Shown: one piece after another, positions 17,823 to 27,127 of the stretch | Numbering within the stretch: position 1 is the first letter of the stretch | Layout: each line of letters begins with the position of its first letter | Source: Haloflavibacter putidus | GTDB taxonomy: Bacteria; Bacteroidota; Bacteroidia; Flavobacteriales; Flavobacteriaceae | Length of the DNA: 64,000 bases | Reading direction: 5' to 3' | Assembly (NCBI RefSeq): GCF_006546625.1 | Contig: NZ_VIAR01000010.1 | Location: forward strand, 1-64,000 | Program-made: the position numbers and the translations under genes | Notes under the pieces: model-generated | Databases searched by the model: none | The model's input: only the letters and a program-made list of their open reading frames with translations | What the model was told of the DNA's origin: nothing

Positions 17823-18015
17823 CGAAAGAATAAATTAACTATTTTTTCGCATAGCAAAGTTTTACACTTTTTAATTCGGTTCAATATCTTCTCTTTATTC
17901 TTTTCGCTGTAGCGGAAATTTTTTTAGGATTATTCTCGTTACTATTACTGTTTATTAAACGTGGCAGATAGAATGCTCTGATAGAGAATATTGAATAAAT
18001 TTTTCTCTGTAACCA

Positions 18016-18070
18016 TGACATCTCGACTGCGTTCGATGTGACAGAGTTTCATTTGCGCTCGCTGTGACAG
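18016..18070. repeat. Hairpin and 26-base-period direct repeat downstream of higA
   Basis: TGACATC (18016-18022) pairs with GATGTgACA (18035-18043) with one bulged base. The 17-mer tgcgttcgatgtgacag (18028-18044) recurs as tgcgctcgctgtgacag (18054-18070) with two differences. CGCTGTAGCG at 17905-17914 in the same gap is a palindrome related to GGCTGTAGCC at 16981 and 47929. The 17823-18116 gap holds no gene. Confidence 0.6.
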
Positions 18071-18116
18071 GTGTTAAGAGGTGAAATCGCTTAAATAATT
18101 CCAGGTCTTTCGGTGT

Positions 18117-19127
18117 TTATTCCGGAGCGTTTTTCATAAATTCTTCTGCCTTTTTCACCATATTCTCGCTTCCGCAGAAAAATGGGGTGCGTTGGTGTAA
18201 TTCTTTTGGTTCGATGTCCATAATTCGGTTAAAACCATCGCTGGCCACGCCGCCTGCTTGTTCTGCCAAAAATGCCATTGGATTGCATTCGTAGAGCAAA
18301 CGCAACTTTCCGTTTTCAGATTTTGCGGTTTTTGGATAGATGTAAATTCCGCCTTTTATAATGTTTCTATGAAAATCTGAAACCAAAGAACCAATATAAC
18401 GTGAGGTATACGGTCTGTCGCCATCTTCTGCTTGGCAATATTTTAAATAATCTTTTACGCCTTGCGGGAAATGCGCGTAGTTACCTTCATTAATCGAATA
18501 AATTTTACCGTCTTTAGGAAAACGCATATTTGGGTGCGAGAGATAGTACGTGCCAATTGCCGGGTTTAGCGTAAAACCGTTTACCCCGTGACCGGTTGTG
18601 TAAACCAACATTGTAGAAGTGCCGTAAATTATATAACCGGCAGCTACTTGTTGATTACCGGGTTGTAAAAAATCTTCTTGAGTTACCGGTTTTCCGACTT
18701 CGGTTTTGCGGCGGTAGATAGAAAAAATGGTTCCTACAGAAACGTTTACATCTATATTAGAACTTCCGTCAAGCGGATCCATCAAGACCACATATTTATT
18801 TTTATGATCGTTATTTTGACCTTGAATGGTAATATAATCGTCGTTTTCTTCGGAAGCGATACCGCAAACAATTTCGCGGTTGGTTAGGGTTTGGATAAAT
18901 TTTTCGTTAGCATAAACATCTAATTTTTGTTGCTCTTCACCTTGCACATTGGTATCTCCCGCCGCACCGGTAATATCTACCAAGCCGGCTTTGTTTACCT
19001 CGTGATTAACCACTTTTGCAGCCAAACGAATGGAGTTGATAAGTCGTGATAATTCTCCTGAAGAATACGGAAAAGAAGATTGATTTTCTATAATAAATTC
19101 TCCTAAAGTTTGGTTTTTCCTACCCAT
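18117..19127 (-). CDS. fbp: Class 1 fructose-1,6-bisphosphatase
   Basis: 336 residues. Removes the 1-phosphate of fructose-1,6-bisphosphate, the committed step of gluconeogenesis (EC 3.1.3.11). The metal and substrate motif [19 protein letters not shown] is intact, as are the earlier [17 protein letters not shown] and the C-terminal [13 protein letters not shown]. Divergent from the GNAT / aspartate kinase pair, a gene order I recognise from other Flavobacteriaceae. Confidence 0.96.
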   Translation of the reverse strand: MGRKNQTLGEFIIENQSSFPYSSGELSRLINSIRLAAKVVNHEVNKAGLVDITGAAGDTNVQGEEQQKLDVYANEKFIQTLTNREIVCGIASEENDDYITIQGQNNDHKNKYVVLMDPLDGSSNIDVNVSVGTIFSIYRRKTEVGKPVTQEDFLQPGNQQVAAGYIIYGTSTMLVYTTGHGVNGFTLNPAIGTYYLSHPNMRFPKDGKIYSINEGNYAHFPQGVKDYLKYCQAEDGDRPYTSRYIGSLVSDFHRNIIKGGIYIYPKTAKSENGKLRLLYECNPMAFLAEQAGGVASDGFNRIMDIEPKELHQRTPFFCGSENMVKKAEEFMKNAPE

Positions 19128-19146
19128 TTTTTCTTGTGTTTGTGCA

Positions 19147-19154
19147 CAAAAATA
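19147..19154 (-). promoter_or_regulatory. -7 box of fbp (TATTTTTG)
   Basis: Exact TAnnTTTG on the minus strand, ending 19 bases before the fbp ATG. It is back-to-back with the plus-strand box at 19177-19184, so the two divergent units share a 75-base control region. Confidence 0.5.
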
Positions 19155-19176
19155 GAAAAAAAGAAAATCTAATGCC

Positions 19177-19184
19177 TACTTTTG
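19177..19184 (+). promoter_or_regulatory. -7 box of the GNAT / aspartate kinase operon (TACTTTTG)
   Basis: Exact TAnnTTTG ending 18 bases before the ATG at 19203. The expected -33 position is A-rich with no TTG. Confidence 0.5.
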
Positions 19185-19202
19185 TAGCTAAACCTTTTAG
19201 TT

Positions 19203-19682
19203 ATGCAAATTAATATACGGCCCGCAACCAAAAAGGATATGCCAGAGGTTTTTTTACTGATAAAAGAATTGGCAGCATTTGAAAAAGAACCGGATGCGGT
19301 AATAATTACTACAGAAGATTTAGTACGCGATGGTTTTGGAGAAAATAAGCTTTTTACTTGCTTTGTGGCAGAATTGGATGGCAATATAGAAGCGATGGCG
19401 CTTTTCTACTTTAGGTATTCTACCTGGAAAGGCAAAACCGTACATCTAGAAGATTTGATGGTGCGCCGCGAACATCGTAAAAAAGGTTTAGGCATTGCCT
19501 TGTATAAAAAAGTAATGCAATATGCTATAGATAATGGCGTAAAACGTGTAGAGTGGGTGGTTTTAGATTGGAATACCGGCGCGATAGATTTCTACAAAAA
19601 AACCGGGGCAAAAGTACACACCAATTGGAATACGGTACAATTTGAAGAAAAAGCCATAAAGCAATTTTTAAACCAAAATTGA
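19203..19682 (+). CDS. GNAT-family N-acetyltransferase
   Basis: 159 residues. One GNAT domain: motif D/A is visible as VHLEDLMVRREHRKKGLGIA (acetyl-CoA pyrophosphate loop RxxGLG) and the later VLDWNTGAIDFYKKTGA. The closest well-known relatives are diamine / thialysine acetyltransferases, but the substrate cannot be fixed. The stop overlaps the aspartate kinase start by one base (TGATG), which indicates translational coupling. Confidence 0.88.
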   Translation: MQINIRPATKKDMPEVFLLIKELAAFEKEPDAVIITTEDLVRDGFGENKLFTCFVAELDGNIEAMALFYFRYSTWKGKTVHLEDLMVRREHRKKGLGIALYKKVMQYAIDNGVKRVEWVVLDWNTGAIDFYKKTGAKVHTNWNTVQFEEKAIKQFLNQN

Positions 19683-20941
19683 TGGAAGTTTTTAAATTTG
19701 GTGGCGCTTCTGTAAAGGATGCACAGGCCGTGCAAAATATGGCTCGTATTCTTGATAACATTGGTGATAAACGTAAATTAGTCGTGATTTCTGCCATGGG
19801 CAAAACCACCAATGCTTTAGAAAGAGCCATTAATTATTATGTGCAAAATAAAACTGTGCCTCTTACCTATCTGGAAGAAATCAAGCAGTTTCATTTAGAT
19901 GTTTCTACGCAACTGTTTTTATCTGCGCCAGCGCAACTTGGACAGAAAATTGAAGCTTTTTTTAAAACCATAATTACTTTTTTAGAAAACAATAAAAACT
20001 GGGATTACAATTATATTTATGACCAAGTGATTTGCTATGGCGAGCTTTTGAGCACGGTAATTATTAGCGAATACTTAAGTTTTAAAAACATAGAAAATAC
20101 TTGGTTAGACGCCCGCGAAATTATACAAACCGATTCTACTTACCGCGAAGCAAAAGTAGATTGGGAACTTACCAAAATAGCTGTACAACAAGCGGTAAAC
20201 CGGCAAAAATTGAGCATTACCCAAGGCTTTGTTGGCGGTAGTTTTAACAATAACAGCACTTCTTTGGGTCGGGAAGGCAGCGATTATTCGGCGGCTATTT
20301 TTGCCTATTGCTTAGACGCTAAACAAGTGTGTATCTGGAAAGATGTAGACGGATTTTATAACGGCGATCCTAAGATATTTCCTAACACGCGGGTTTTAGA
20401 ACAAATTTCTTACAGAGAAGCAATAGAACTGGCTTTTTACGGAGCTTCTATTATTCATCCCAAAACTTTACAACCCTTACAAAGAAAGGAAATACCGCTT
20501 TATATAAAATCTTTTTATAAGCCGGAAAAAGTTGGTACTTTAATAACCAACGGACCAAAAATAAAGCCTAAAATTCCTTGTTTTATAGTGAAGCATAACT
20601 TGGTTTTAATCTCGCTTTCTACATTAGATTTTTCTTTTTTTGTCGAAGAAAATATCAGCGAGGTGTTTGCGCTTTTACACCACTACCAGGTTAAAGTAGA
20701 CCTTATACAAAACTCTGCTATTAGTTTTTCGCTTTGCGTAGACAATAGGTTCAATCTGGTAGATGATTTACTGCTGCATTTAAAGAAAAAGTATAAAGTA
20801 AGCTTTAACAAAAATGTTTCTTTATATACCGTTCGGCATTTTGATAATGCTACCATAGCTTCTATAGAAAACGTTAAAAACATCCTTTTAAAACAACAAA
20901 CCCGAGAAACCGTGCAGTGGGTAACCCAAGAAAAAACTTAA
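19682..20941 (+). CDS. Aspartate kinase (monofunctional)
   Basis: About 419 residues from the ATG at 19682; a TTG three bases earlier is less likely. Phosphorylates aspartate, the first step toward lysine, threonine and methionine (EC 2.7.2.4). The kinase signature EVFKFGGASVKDA and the active-site block LGREGSDYSAAIFAYCL are present, followed by KDVDGFYNGDP. The C-terminal part (about 290-419) is an ACT-like regulatory region, so feedback control is expected. No homoserine dehydrogenase fusion. Confidence 0.93.
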   Translation: MEVFKFGGASVKDAQAVQNMARILDNIGDKRKLVVISAMGKTTNALERAINYYVQNKTVPLTYLEEIKQFHLDVSTQLFLSAPAQLGQKIEAFFKTIITFLENNKNWDYNYIYDQVICYGELLSTVIISEYLSFKNIENTWLDAREIIQTDSTYREAKVDWELTKIAVQQAVNRQKLSITQGFVGGSFNNNSTSLGREGSDYSAAIFAYCLDAKQVCIWKDVDGFYNGDPKIFPNTRVLEQISYREAIELAFYGASIIHPKTLQPLQRKEIPLYIKSFYKPEKVGTLITNGPKIKPKIPCFIVKHNLVLISLSTLDFSFFVEENISEVFALLHHYQVKVDLIQNSAISFSLCVDNRFNLVDDLLLHLKKKYKVSFNKNVSLYTVRHFDNATIASIENVKNILLKQQTRETVQWVTQEKT

Positions 20942-20959
20942 GCAAGTTTTAGATTTTGT

Positions 20960-20967
20960 TATATTTG
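20960..20967 (+). promoter_or_regulatory. -7 box upstream of the OlsF-like gene (TATATTTG)
   Basis: Exact TAnnTTTG, 19 bases before the ATG at 20987. A good -33 element is not seen. Confidence 0.45.
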
Positions 20968-20986
20968 TTTATAAACTGAGCATTAA

Positions 20987-22795
20987 ATGGGATTTGTAAC
21001 TGCCAAAGAAGTGGCCAAAGGCTTAAATTTAAGTAAATTTGGTTTTTTAGGAACCGCCTTGGGCGCATCTGTAATGGGTTTAACCAAACTCAACAAACTC
21101 AACAAAATTTACGAAGACCGTAAACATTTGAGCGGTTTAGAATTTTTACATTCGGCGCTTTCGCATTTGGAAGTAGATTATGAAATTCCCGAAAAAGACT
21201 TAAAACGTATTCCTAAATCCGGCGCTTTTATTACAATTTCCAATCATCCGTTAGGTGCCATAGACGGTATGATTTTACTGCAAACCCTGGCAAACCGTCG
21301 CGAAGATTATAAGGTAATTGCCAATTTTTTATTGCATCGGCTTAAGCCTTTAAAGCCTTATATTATGCCGGTTAATCCGTTTGAAGACCGCAAGGAAGTA
21401 AAATCGAGTTTAGAGGGAATAAAAACGGCCATACAACATTTAAAAGCCGGGCACCCGTTGGGCATTTTCCCTGCCGGGGAAGTTTCGACACATCGCGAAG
21501 ATAAAATAATTGTAGATCGTGAGTGGTTGCCGGAAGCTATGAAGCTTATTCAAAAATCTAAAGTGCCAATTGTTCCCATTTATTTTCACGCAAAAAACAG
21601 TCCCTCGTTTTACCGTTTGGCAAAAATAAACGACTCGCTGCGTACCGCTAAAATACCTAGCGAAATGCTAACGCAGAAAAAGCGTAAGATAAAAGTGCGT
21701 ATTGGTAATCCAATTTCGGTAGAAGATCAAGAAAAACATCGCGATATAGAAGATTTTACGCATTTCTTACGGAAAAAAACGTATATGCTGGCGAGCGCCT
21801 TCAGTAAAAAAAGTTTCTTAAAAAACATTCAAATTCCTAAGCAGATAAAAATACCGCGCTCTCCGCGAAAAATTGCCAACGAAACTGCCGAACCGGTGAT
21901 GCAAAAAGAAATAGAGTTTTGCCGGGAGAACGAAAAGCGTTTGCTAAGCAGTAAAAATTATGAAGTGTTTTTGGCAGAACGTAAATACATTCCTAATATC
22001 GTGAACGAGATTGGGCGTCTGCGCGAAATCACCTTTAGAGCAATTGGCGAAGGAACAAATAATGAAACAGATTTAGATGAATTTGACGAGTATTACCACC
22101 ACATGTTTTTGTACGATAATCAAGCGCATAAAATTGTGGGCGCATACCGAATGGGATTTGGTTCTAAGATTTTCCCAAAATATGGTATAGACGGCTTTTA
22201 CTTGCAACAATTGTTTCGGTTTGAGCCGGAACTTTACAAATTAATGCGGCAGTCTATAGAAATGGGTCGGGCTTTTATTGTAAAAGATTACCAGCAAAAA
22301 CCTATGCCTTTGTTTTTGTTATGGAAAGGAATTGTGCATTGCACCTTGCGTTTTCCGGAACATAAATACTTGATTGGCGGCGTGAGCATAAGCAATAAAT
22401 TTTCAGATTTTTCTAAATCTATGATGATCGAGTTTATGAAATCCCATTATTACGATCCTTATGTGGCGCAATATGTTAGGCCTAAAAAAGAATTTAAGGT
22501 AAAACTAAAAGACGCTGAAAAAGATTTTGTTTTTGACGAAAGCAAAGCAGACCTCAACAAATTTGATAAATTAATAGACGAGCTGGAGCCGGACACTTTA
22601 CGGATGCCAGTGCTGCTAAAAAAATACATCAAGCAAAACGCCAAGGTGGTAGCCTTTAACGTAGACCCTCTTTTTAACAACTCTGTAGATGGTTTGATGT
22701 ACATTAGAATTGCAGATTTGCCGGAAAGCACGGTAAAACCCGTAATGGAAGAATTTCAGGAAGAGTTGGAAAAGAAGATGGAAAATAATGCTTAA
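20987..22795 (+). CDS. OlsF-like bifunctional acyltransferase (PlsC domain + N-acyltransferase domain)
   Basis: 602 residues with two catalytic halves. The first (about 20-270) is a PlsC-type acyltransferase with the H-x4-D motif in ISNHPLGAIDGM and the substrate block GIFPAGEVSTH. The second (about 310-510) is a GNAT-like N-acyltransferase of the OlsB type (EIGRLREITFRAIGEGTNNE ... IVGAYRMGFG). This fusion is known as OlsF in Serratia and Flavobacterium johnsoniae and makes ornithine lipids; related enzymes in Bacteroidota make glycine lipids. The exact amino acid used here cannot be told. It overlaps the next gene by 8 bases. Confidence 0.88.
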   Translation: MGFVTAKEVAKGLNLSKFGFLGTALGASVMGLTKLNKLNKIYEDRKHLSGLEFLHSALSHLEVDYEIPEKDLKRIPKSGAFITISNHPLGAIDGMILLQTLANRREDYKVIANFLLHRLKPLKPYIMPVNPFEDRKEVKSSLEGIKTAIQHLKAGHPLGIFPAGEVSTHREDKIIVDREWLPEAMKLIQKSKVPIVPIYFHAKNSPSFYRLAKINDSLRTAKIPSEMLTQKKRKIKVRIGNPISVEDQEKHRDIEDFTHFLRKKTYMLASAFSKKSFLKNIQIPKQIKIPRSPRKIANETAEPVMQKEIEFCRENEKRLLSSKNYEVFLAERKYIPNIVNEIGRLREITFRAIGEGTNNETDLDEFDEYYHHMFLYDNQAHKIVGAYRMGFGSKIFPKYGIDGFYLQQLFRFEPELYKLMRQSIEMGRAFIVKDYQQKPMPLFLLWKGIVHCTLRFPEHKYLIGGVSISNKFSDFSKSMMIEFMKSHYYDPYVAQYVRPKKEFKVKLKDAEKDFVFDESKADLNKFDKLIDELEPDTLRMPVLLKKYIKQNAKVVAFNVDPLFNNSVDGLMYIRIADLPESTVKPVMEEFQEELEKKMENNA

Positions 22796-23828
22796 AAAGT
22801 TGCTTTTTTTACTGAGTATTATAGCATTTTGTTTTTCCGCGAAAGCGCAATACAGCATTAGCGGAAGGGTTATAGATTCTATTACTTCTAAACCTGTAGA
22901 AAATGCCAATGTTTATATAGATGGTACTGTTTTTGGTACAATTACAGACGCGCAGGGTAAATTTGTTTTAGAAATAGAAAAACAAGTTAACTTTCCTCTT
23001 GTGGTAAGTTCTGTTACTTATAAACCAAAGGTTTTAAGCTTGAATTTTACTTCAAAAAACATAGCTTTTGGTACTATAGCTTTAGAAGAGGAAGTAAATA
23101 ATCTTACCGAAGTTTATATAGAAAACGACCCGTGGTCGCGTAAACGAAAGCTTAAGTATTTTAGAAAATGGTTTTTGGGGGAAGAATATAAAGCTAAAAA
23201 AACAAAGATTTTAAACGAAGCTGCTATTCGACTCAAATTTATTCCTTCTACCAATAAATTAATTGCCTACGCAGACGAAGCTTTAAAAATTAGAAACAAA
23301 AAATTGGGATATCTTATAAGCTATGATTTAATGGAATTTGAATTATTATTTAGCCAGATAGAATTTGTGGTAAACAATAAAAAGAAAACCAATTATAAAG
23401 AAGAATCTTCTTACTTTTTGGGCACCTCTTTTTTTAAAGAATTAAAACCAAAAAAGATTGAAAAATATAGAAAAGTACGTAAGAAAAGGTATCAAGGCTC
23501 TACCCTGCATTTTATGCGTGCTTTGTACAACAACCAGTTAAAAGAGAAAAATTATCGGATTTTTATTAAAAAAACCGAGATCGAGCCGTCTCAAATTTTT
23601 GAAGTATTGCAAACAGATAATTTGACGCACGTGCGTTTACACAACAAAAAAACCACCGTTTTATACGACGATTTTTACCAGTCTTTTATAAAAGTGGACC
23701 AAGTGCCAACAGATTTTAGCATAGACAAAAACGGCAATTACAAGCCTGTTAATGCATTATACCTTGGCGGCGAAATGGGACAAGAAAAACTATCTGATTT
23801 TTTGCCATTAAACTATAAACTCGAGTAA
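22788..23828 (+). CDS. Secreted protein with CarboxypepD_reg-like domain, first of two paralogues
   Basis: 346 residues. Signal peptide MLKKLLFLLSIIAFCFSAKA. An N-terminal carboxypeptidase-regulatory-like beta-sandwich follows (YSISGRVIDSITSKPVENAN ... GTITDAQGKFVLEI, about 22-100). The remaining 240 residues are basic with no enzyme motif that I recognise. They share a segment with the next protein: FFKELKPKKIEKYRKVRKKR followed by a YxxSxLxxMRAL pattern. It overlaps the end of the OlsF-like gene by 8 bases, so it is translationally coupled to it. The role is unknown; an envelope location is expected. Confidence 0.8.
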   Translation: MLKKLLFLLSIIAFCFSAKAQYSISGRVIDSITSKPVENANVYIDGTVFGTITDAQGKFVLEIEKQVNFPLVVSSVTYKPKVLSLNFTSKNIAFGTIALEEEVNNLTEVYIENDPWSRKRKLKYFRKWFLGEEYKAKKTKILNEAAIRLKFIPSTNKLIAYADEALKIRNKKLGYLISYDLMEFELLFSQIEFVVNNKKKTNYKEESSYFLGTSFFKELKPKKIEKYRKVRKKRYQGSTLHFMRALYNNQLKEKNYRIFIKKTEIEPSQIFEVLQTDNLTHVRLHNKKTTVLYDDFYQSFIKVDQVPTDFSIDKNGNYKPVNALYLGGEMGQEKLSDFLPLNYKLE

Positions 23829-23842
23829 TTCAAAACAAAACT

Positions 23843-24940
23843 ATGCGTCTTATTCTTTCTATACTTTTGGTTGCTTTTTGCTGCACACCAAGCTGGGCGC
23901 AAGATGCAATTAGAGGTTTTGTAGTAGACTCTGCCACCAATAAACCTATAGAAGGTGCTGCGGTTTTTTATGAAAACACAATGCGTGGCACCAGTACTAA
24001 CCAACACGGTTTTTTTGTGCTTCGCGCGGAAACGAAAATCAAATCTCTCCTAAACATTAGAGCTTTGGGTTATAAGCAAGTTCGTTTAGAGAAACCCAAA
24101 TTAAACCAAAATCAGCGCTTTTTGTTGGTAGAAAAAGACACCCAATTAGAAACCGTATATCTAAATACAGCAAGTAAACCTACTACAAAAAGCCATAGCC
24201 GCGAAAGCGAACCGCATTTTCGGGAATATTTTCTATCTTATTTTAAGTATTACTTTTTAGGAGGCGGGCATCGTAGAGGTACCCGCATTAAAAATTTAGA
24301 TAAAATAAACATAAGCCATTCGCCAGATAAAAAGAATATTAAATTCTCCAGTAAACGTCCTTTAGAGATAGAAAATGAATATTTAGGCTATACGATTACT
24401 TACTATTTAGACAATTTTGTTATAAACCGTAAAGAAAGTGAGCTGGCATCCAATCTGGCAAATGATTCTTACCAACACTTAGGAAACGGTTTTTTTAAAG
24501 AATTAAATCCGGATAGGGTAAAAAACAAGTATAAAAAAAGACGTAACGAGGTTTACCAACATTCTATTCTGCGATTAATGCGTGCTCTGGCAGATAGCAG
24601 TCTGGCCAAAAACGGATTTAAATTGGTAAACGAAAAAGGAGAAGATATTGCCTTGCAAAGAACCAAACACAAGAGCTTTACGGAAATTAAACCTCCGTCT
24701 GTCTTTTATGTTTACCGGGCGGGAGATATCAAGAACCATGATAAAAAAACATGGGAACAAATTCAGTTTATTTTAGAAAAAATAAAGCCTACCCCTCTTA
24801 CCAAAGTAATTGCTAAACAAAATTTTGGCATAGATAAGTGGGGCAATTTCTTTCCGCACGACGCGCTTCGGTTTGAAGGTTATTTGGGCAAAAAAGGATA
24901 TAGCGATGCTTTACCCTTAGATTTTCAGCCGTATGAATAA
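23843..24940 (+). CDS. Secreted protein with CarboxypepD_reg-like domain, second paralogue
   Basis: 365 residues. Signal peptide MRLILSILLVAFCCTPSWA. The N-terminal CarboxypepD_reg-like domain (IRGFVVDSATNKPIEGAAVF ... GTSTNQHGFFVLRA) is laid out like its upstream neighbour. The C-terminal region again contains FFKELNPDRVKNKYKKRRNE then YxxSxLRLMRAL, so the two genes come from a tandem duplication that has since diverged strongly. It lies 14 bases behind the first copy. A CTTTACGGAA decamer lies inside. Last gene of the OlsF-like operon. Function not known. Confidence 0.8.
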   Translation: MRLILSILLVAFCCTPSWAQDAIRGFVVDSATNKPIEGAAVFYENTMRGTSTNQHGFFVLRAETKIKSLLNIRALGYKQVRLEKPKLNQNQRFLLVEKDTQLETVYLNTASKPTTKSHSRESEPHFREYFLSYFKYYFLGGGHRRGTRIKNLDKINISHSPDKKNIKFSSKRPLEIENEYLGYTITYYLDNFVINRKESELASNLANDSYQHLGNGFFKELNPDRVKNKYKKRRNEVYQHSILRLMRALADSSLAKNGFKLVNEKGEDIALQRTKHKSFTEIKPPSVFYVYRAGDIKNHDKKTWEQIQFILEKIKPTPLTKVIAKQNFGIDKWGNFFPHDALRFEGYLGKKGYSDALPLDFQPYE

Positions 24941-25028
24941 AAGAAGGTTTTGAAGCGTTAAGCCTTTGTTATTTAAGCCTTTTTTTAGACTATTTACCAC
25001 AAATCTTCTTATTTTTAAATAAAAAATT

Positions 25029-25670
25029 ATGGAAAAAGTATTGGTAGCCGGTGCAAACGGCACGACAGGAAGAGAGATAATAAACATTTTGCAAAATCAC
25101 CCGGATTATGAACCGGTGGCAATGATTAGAAAAGAAGAGCAAAGTGCCTATTTTGATAATAAAGACGTAAAAACCACCTTGGCAGACCTAGAAGGCGATC
25201 TTACCGAAGCGGTAAAAGGCATAGACCGCGTAATTTTTGCAGCAGGTTCCGGCGGAAATACCGGGCCGGACAAAACTACTTCTGTAGACGAAAAAGGTGC
25301 TATGCATTTAATAGATAAAAGCAAGGCTGCCGGCGCACGAAAATTTGTAATGTTAAGCGCAATGGGAACCGACAAACCAGACCAAGTAGATGGCTTAGAA
25401 CATTATTTACGCGCCAAAAAAACAGCCGACGATCATCTTAAAGCCAGCTTTTTAGATTACAGTATTGTAAAACCCGGTATGCTTACCAACAACGAGAAAA
25501 CCAATAAAATAAAAGCAGCAGAAAAGCTAAACGAGCACGGCGAAATCTCCCGAAAAGATGTAGCCCAAGTATTGGTAGATTGCCTGCCGGCCAATATGAT
25601 GAAAAACAAAGAATTTGAAATCCTATCTGGCGATCAAGCTATTGAAATTGCTTTGGAAAGCCTAGAATAA
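25029..25670 (+). CDS. NAD(P)H-binding SDR-type oxidoreductase
   Basis: 213 residues, one atypical short-chain dehydrogenase Rossmann domain (NAD(P)H-binding, PF13460 type). Nucleotide loop VAGANGTTGREI at residues 5-16, IFAAGSGGNTGPDKTT in the middle and the conserved SAMGTDKPD. Proteins of this kind include flavin reductases and epimerase-like enzymes with unknown substrates. A single gene that ends in a strong terminator. Confidence 0.85.
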   Translation: MEKVLVAGANGTTGREIINILQNHPDYEPVAMIRKEEQSAYFDNKDVKTTLADLEGDLTEAVKGIDRVIFAAGSGGNTGPDKTTSVDEKGAMHLIDKSKAAGARKFVMLSAMGTDKPDQVDGLEHYLRAKKTADDHLKASFLDYSIVKPGMLTNNEKTNKIKAAEKLNEHGEISRKDVAQVLVDCLPANMMKNKEFEILSGDQAIEIALESLE

Positions 25671-25690
25671 CTATAATCTAAAGAAAATTT

Positions 25691-25726
25691 AAACCCCTGT
25701 CCAAATTAATTTGGGCGGGGGTTTTT
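25691..25726 (+). terminator. Rho-independent terminator between convergent genes
   Basis: AAACCCCTGTCCAA (25691-25704) pairs with TTGGGCGGGGGTTT (25710-25723 and on) with G-U pairs, followed by TTTTTG. It serves the SDR gene and, read from the other side, the TlpA-like gene, whose stop is at 25753. Confidence 0.8.
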
Positions 25727-25752
25727 GTGTTTTAAATCTGGTTCATTATTTT

Positions 25753-26829
25753 CTAATTTCTTAATGCCATATTTATTATGTCAATTATTTTTGATTCTTC
25801 TTCTTTACGAACTCCTGAACCAGAATAGAGTATTTCTTTATTTTTATCGATAATCACGATTGCGGGATAGGCTTTTATGTTATACGCATTATTCTTTGCA
25901 AGTAATACTTCGTATTGTATATTAAAATCTTCCGTAAATTTTCTAATTTGTTTTTTATTTTCATCAATAAGATTGACACCTAAAACTACTACGTCCTCCT
26001 TAGTAAAATCATTACGTAATTTATTTATAAAGGGTATCGCTTTTATGCACGGGTAGCAGCTCATATACCAAAAATCTAAAATTATTATTTTTCCGTAATA
26101 ACTACTAAGGCTTAGCGTTTCGTCTTGAGAAAGCAAATAACCTTCAAAGTCTTTGACTTTAATACTGTTTTTAGAAACTGGTTTTTGCTTCTTCTCGAAA
26201 GAATCGTAGCGATATTTTTTTAAATTTTCAATTTCGCTTTTGAAATTAACGTCCGATTTTTGTCTAATATTTTCGAATAAGAATTCTTTATACTGACTGT
26301 TTCCTTGAAAATTAACGTGCGAAGTAATTTTATAAGAAAGCCTGTTTTTTAGGTCGATATAATAGTTGAAATAAATATTATTAAACTCCTTAAAATCTTT
26401 TTTATCTCTTCTTATAACTACTTCTCTTCTATTTTTCTCAATTATTCTTAAACTATCGGATAAATCTTTAGCTTTTATATACCTGTTTGGTAAAAGAAGA
26501 TTTTTTATATTCAAGTCTACTTTCTTAGAAGTAGTATAAACTTTATCTTTTTTAGAAATACTGTAAAGTGTATTACCCCAGTTTATATAAAGTGTATGCC
26601 TATTGAAAATTTTAAAATTATAACCATATAAACTGTCTTGCTTATTTTTTTCTAAAACAACTGTATACTGTCTATTAGTGGTATCTGTTTTAAAAAAATA
26701 TTTCATCTTGACGTGCACGTTATACAACAAAGTTTCATTTTCAAACAAATCATTTTCTATACCATTTGCTTGGGAAAAACCAAATGTAGAAAATAAGATT
26801 ACTACGTAGACAAGTTTAATTTTATTCAT
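25753..26829 (-). CDS. TlpA-like thioredoxin-family protein, exported
   Basis: About 358 residues from ATG 26829 (MNKIKLVYVVILFSTFGFSQ is a good signal peptide); an in-frame ATG at 26883 would add 18 residues translated from repeat-like DNA. The first 220 residues have no recognised domain. The C-terminal 130 residues form a redoxin with active site FWYMSCYPCIKAIPF and the cis-proline region AYPAIVIIDKNKEIL. Such proteins reduce disulphides in the periplasm, for example in cytochrome maturation or stress. It stands alone, with rather AT-rich DNA around it. Confidence 0.85.
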   Translation of the reverse strand: MNKIKLVYVVILFSTFGFSQANGIENDLFENETLLYNVHVKMKYFFKTDTTNRQYTVVLEKNKQDSLYGYNFKIFNRHTLYINWGNTLYSISKKDKVYTTSKKVDLNIKNLLLPNRYIKAKDLSDSLRIIEKNRREVVIRRDKKDFKEFNNIYFNYYIDLKNRLSYKITSHVNFQGNSQYKEFLFENIRQKSDVNFKSEIENLKKYRYDSFEKKQKPVSKNSIKVKDFEGYLLSQDETLSLSSYYGKIIILDFWYMSCYPCIKAIPFINKLRNDFTKEDVVVLGVNLIDENKKQIRKFTEDFNIQYEVLLAKNNAYNIKAYPAIVIIDKNKEILYSGSGVRKEEESKIIDIINMALRN

Positions 26830-27127
26830 TTTAGGTTTAATAAATGGCTCCCACAAGCGCTCTCCCGACGCTTCAGGATGCAATGCGTGCTTTGTACAAC
26901 TTTGTAAAACATATATTCCATTTTTTCAAATTCTATACTTTTCATAAATTTATAAAACGCATTTGGTGTAAAACAAAAATGTAAAACAAAAAATCGCAGC
27001 GGGTGCTAGTCATAGACGAGCGATAAGGGATTTTTCGTTAATAAGCAGACATCAATCTAATGTTATTTTATGCTTTCTACAAATTTTAATCAGAATTATT
27101 TACCTTTAAACCAATAGTTAGAAATGT
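26830..27127. other. Non-coding gap with repeat remnants
   Basis: No gene seen. Bases 26840-26890 contain a small AAGCG/CGCTT hairpin in sequence of higher G+C than its surroundings. Bases 26940-27020 share ataaatttataaa and a following gctagt motif with bases 245-315, suggesting degenerate copies of one repeat. Confidence 0.4.

Noticed and set aside
26842-26985. Plus-strand frame starting MAPTSALPTLQDAMRALYN.
   Set aside because: Short, in repeat-like DNA, no domain and no promoter.
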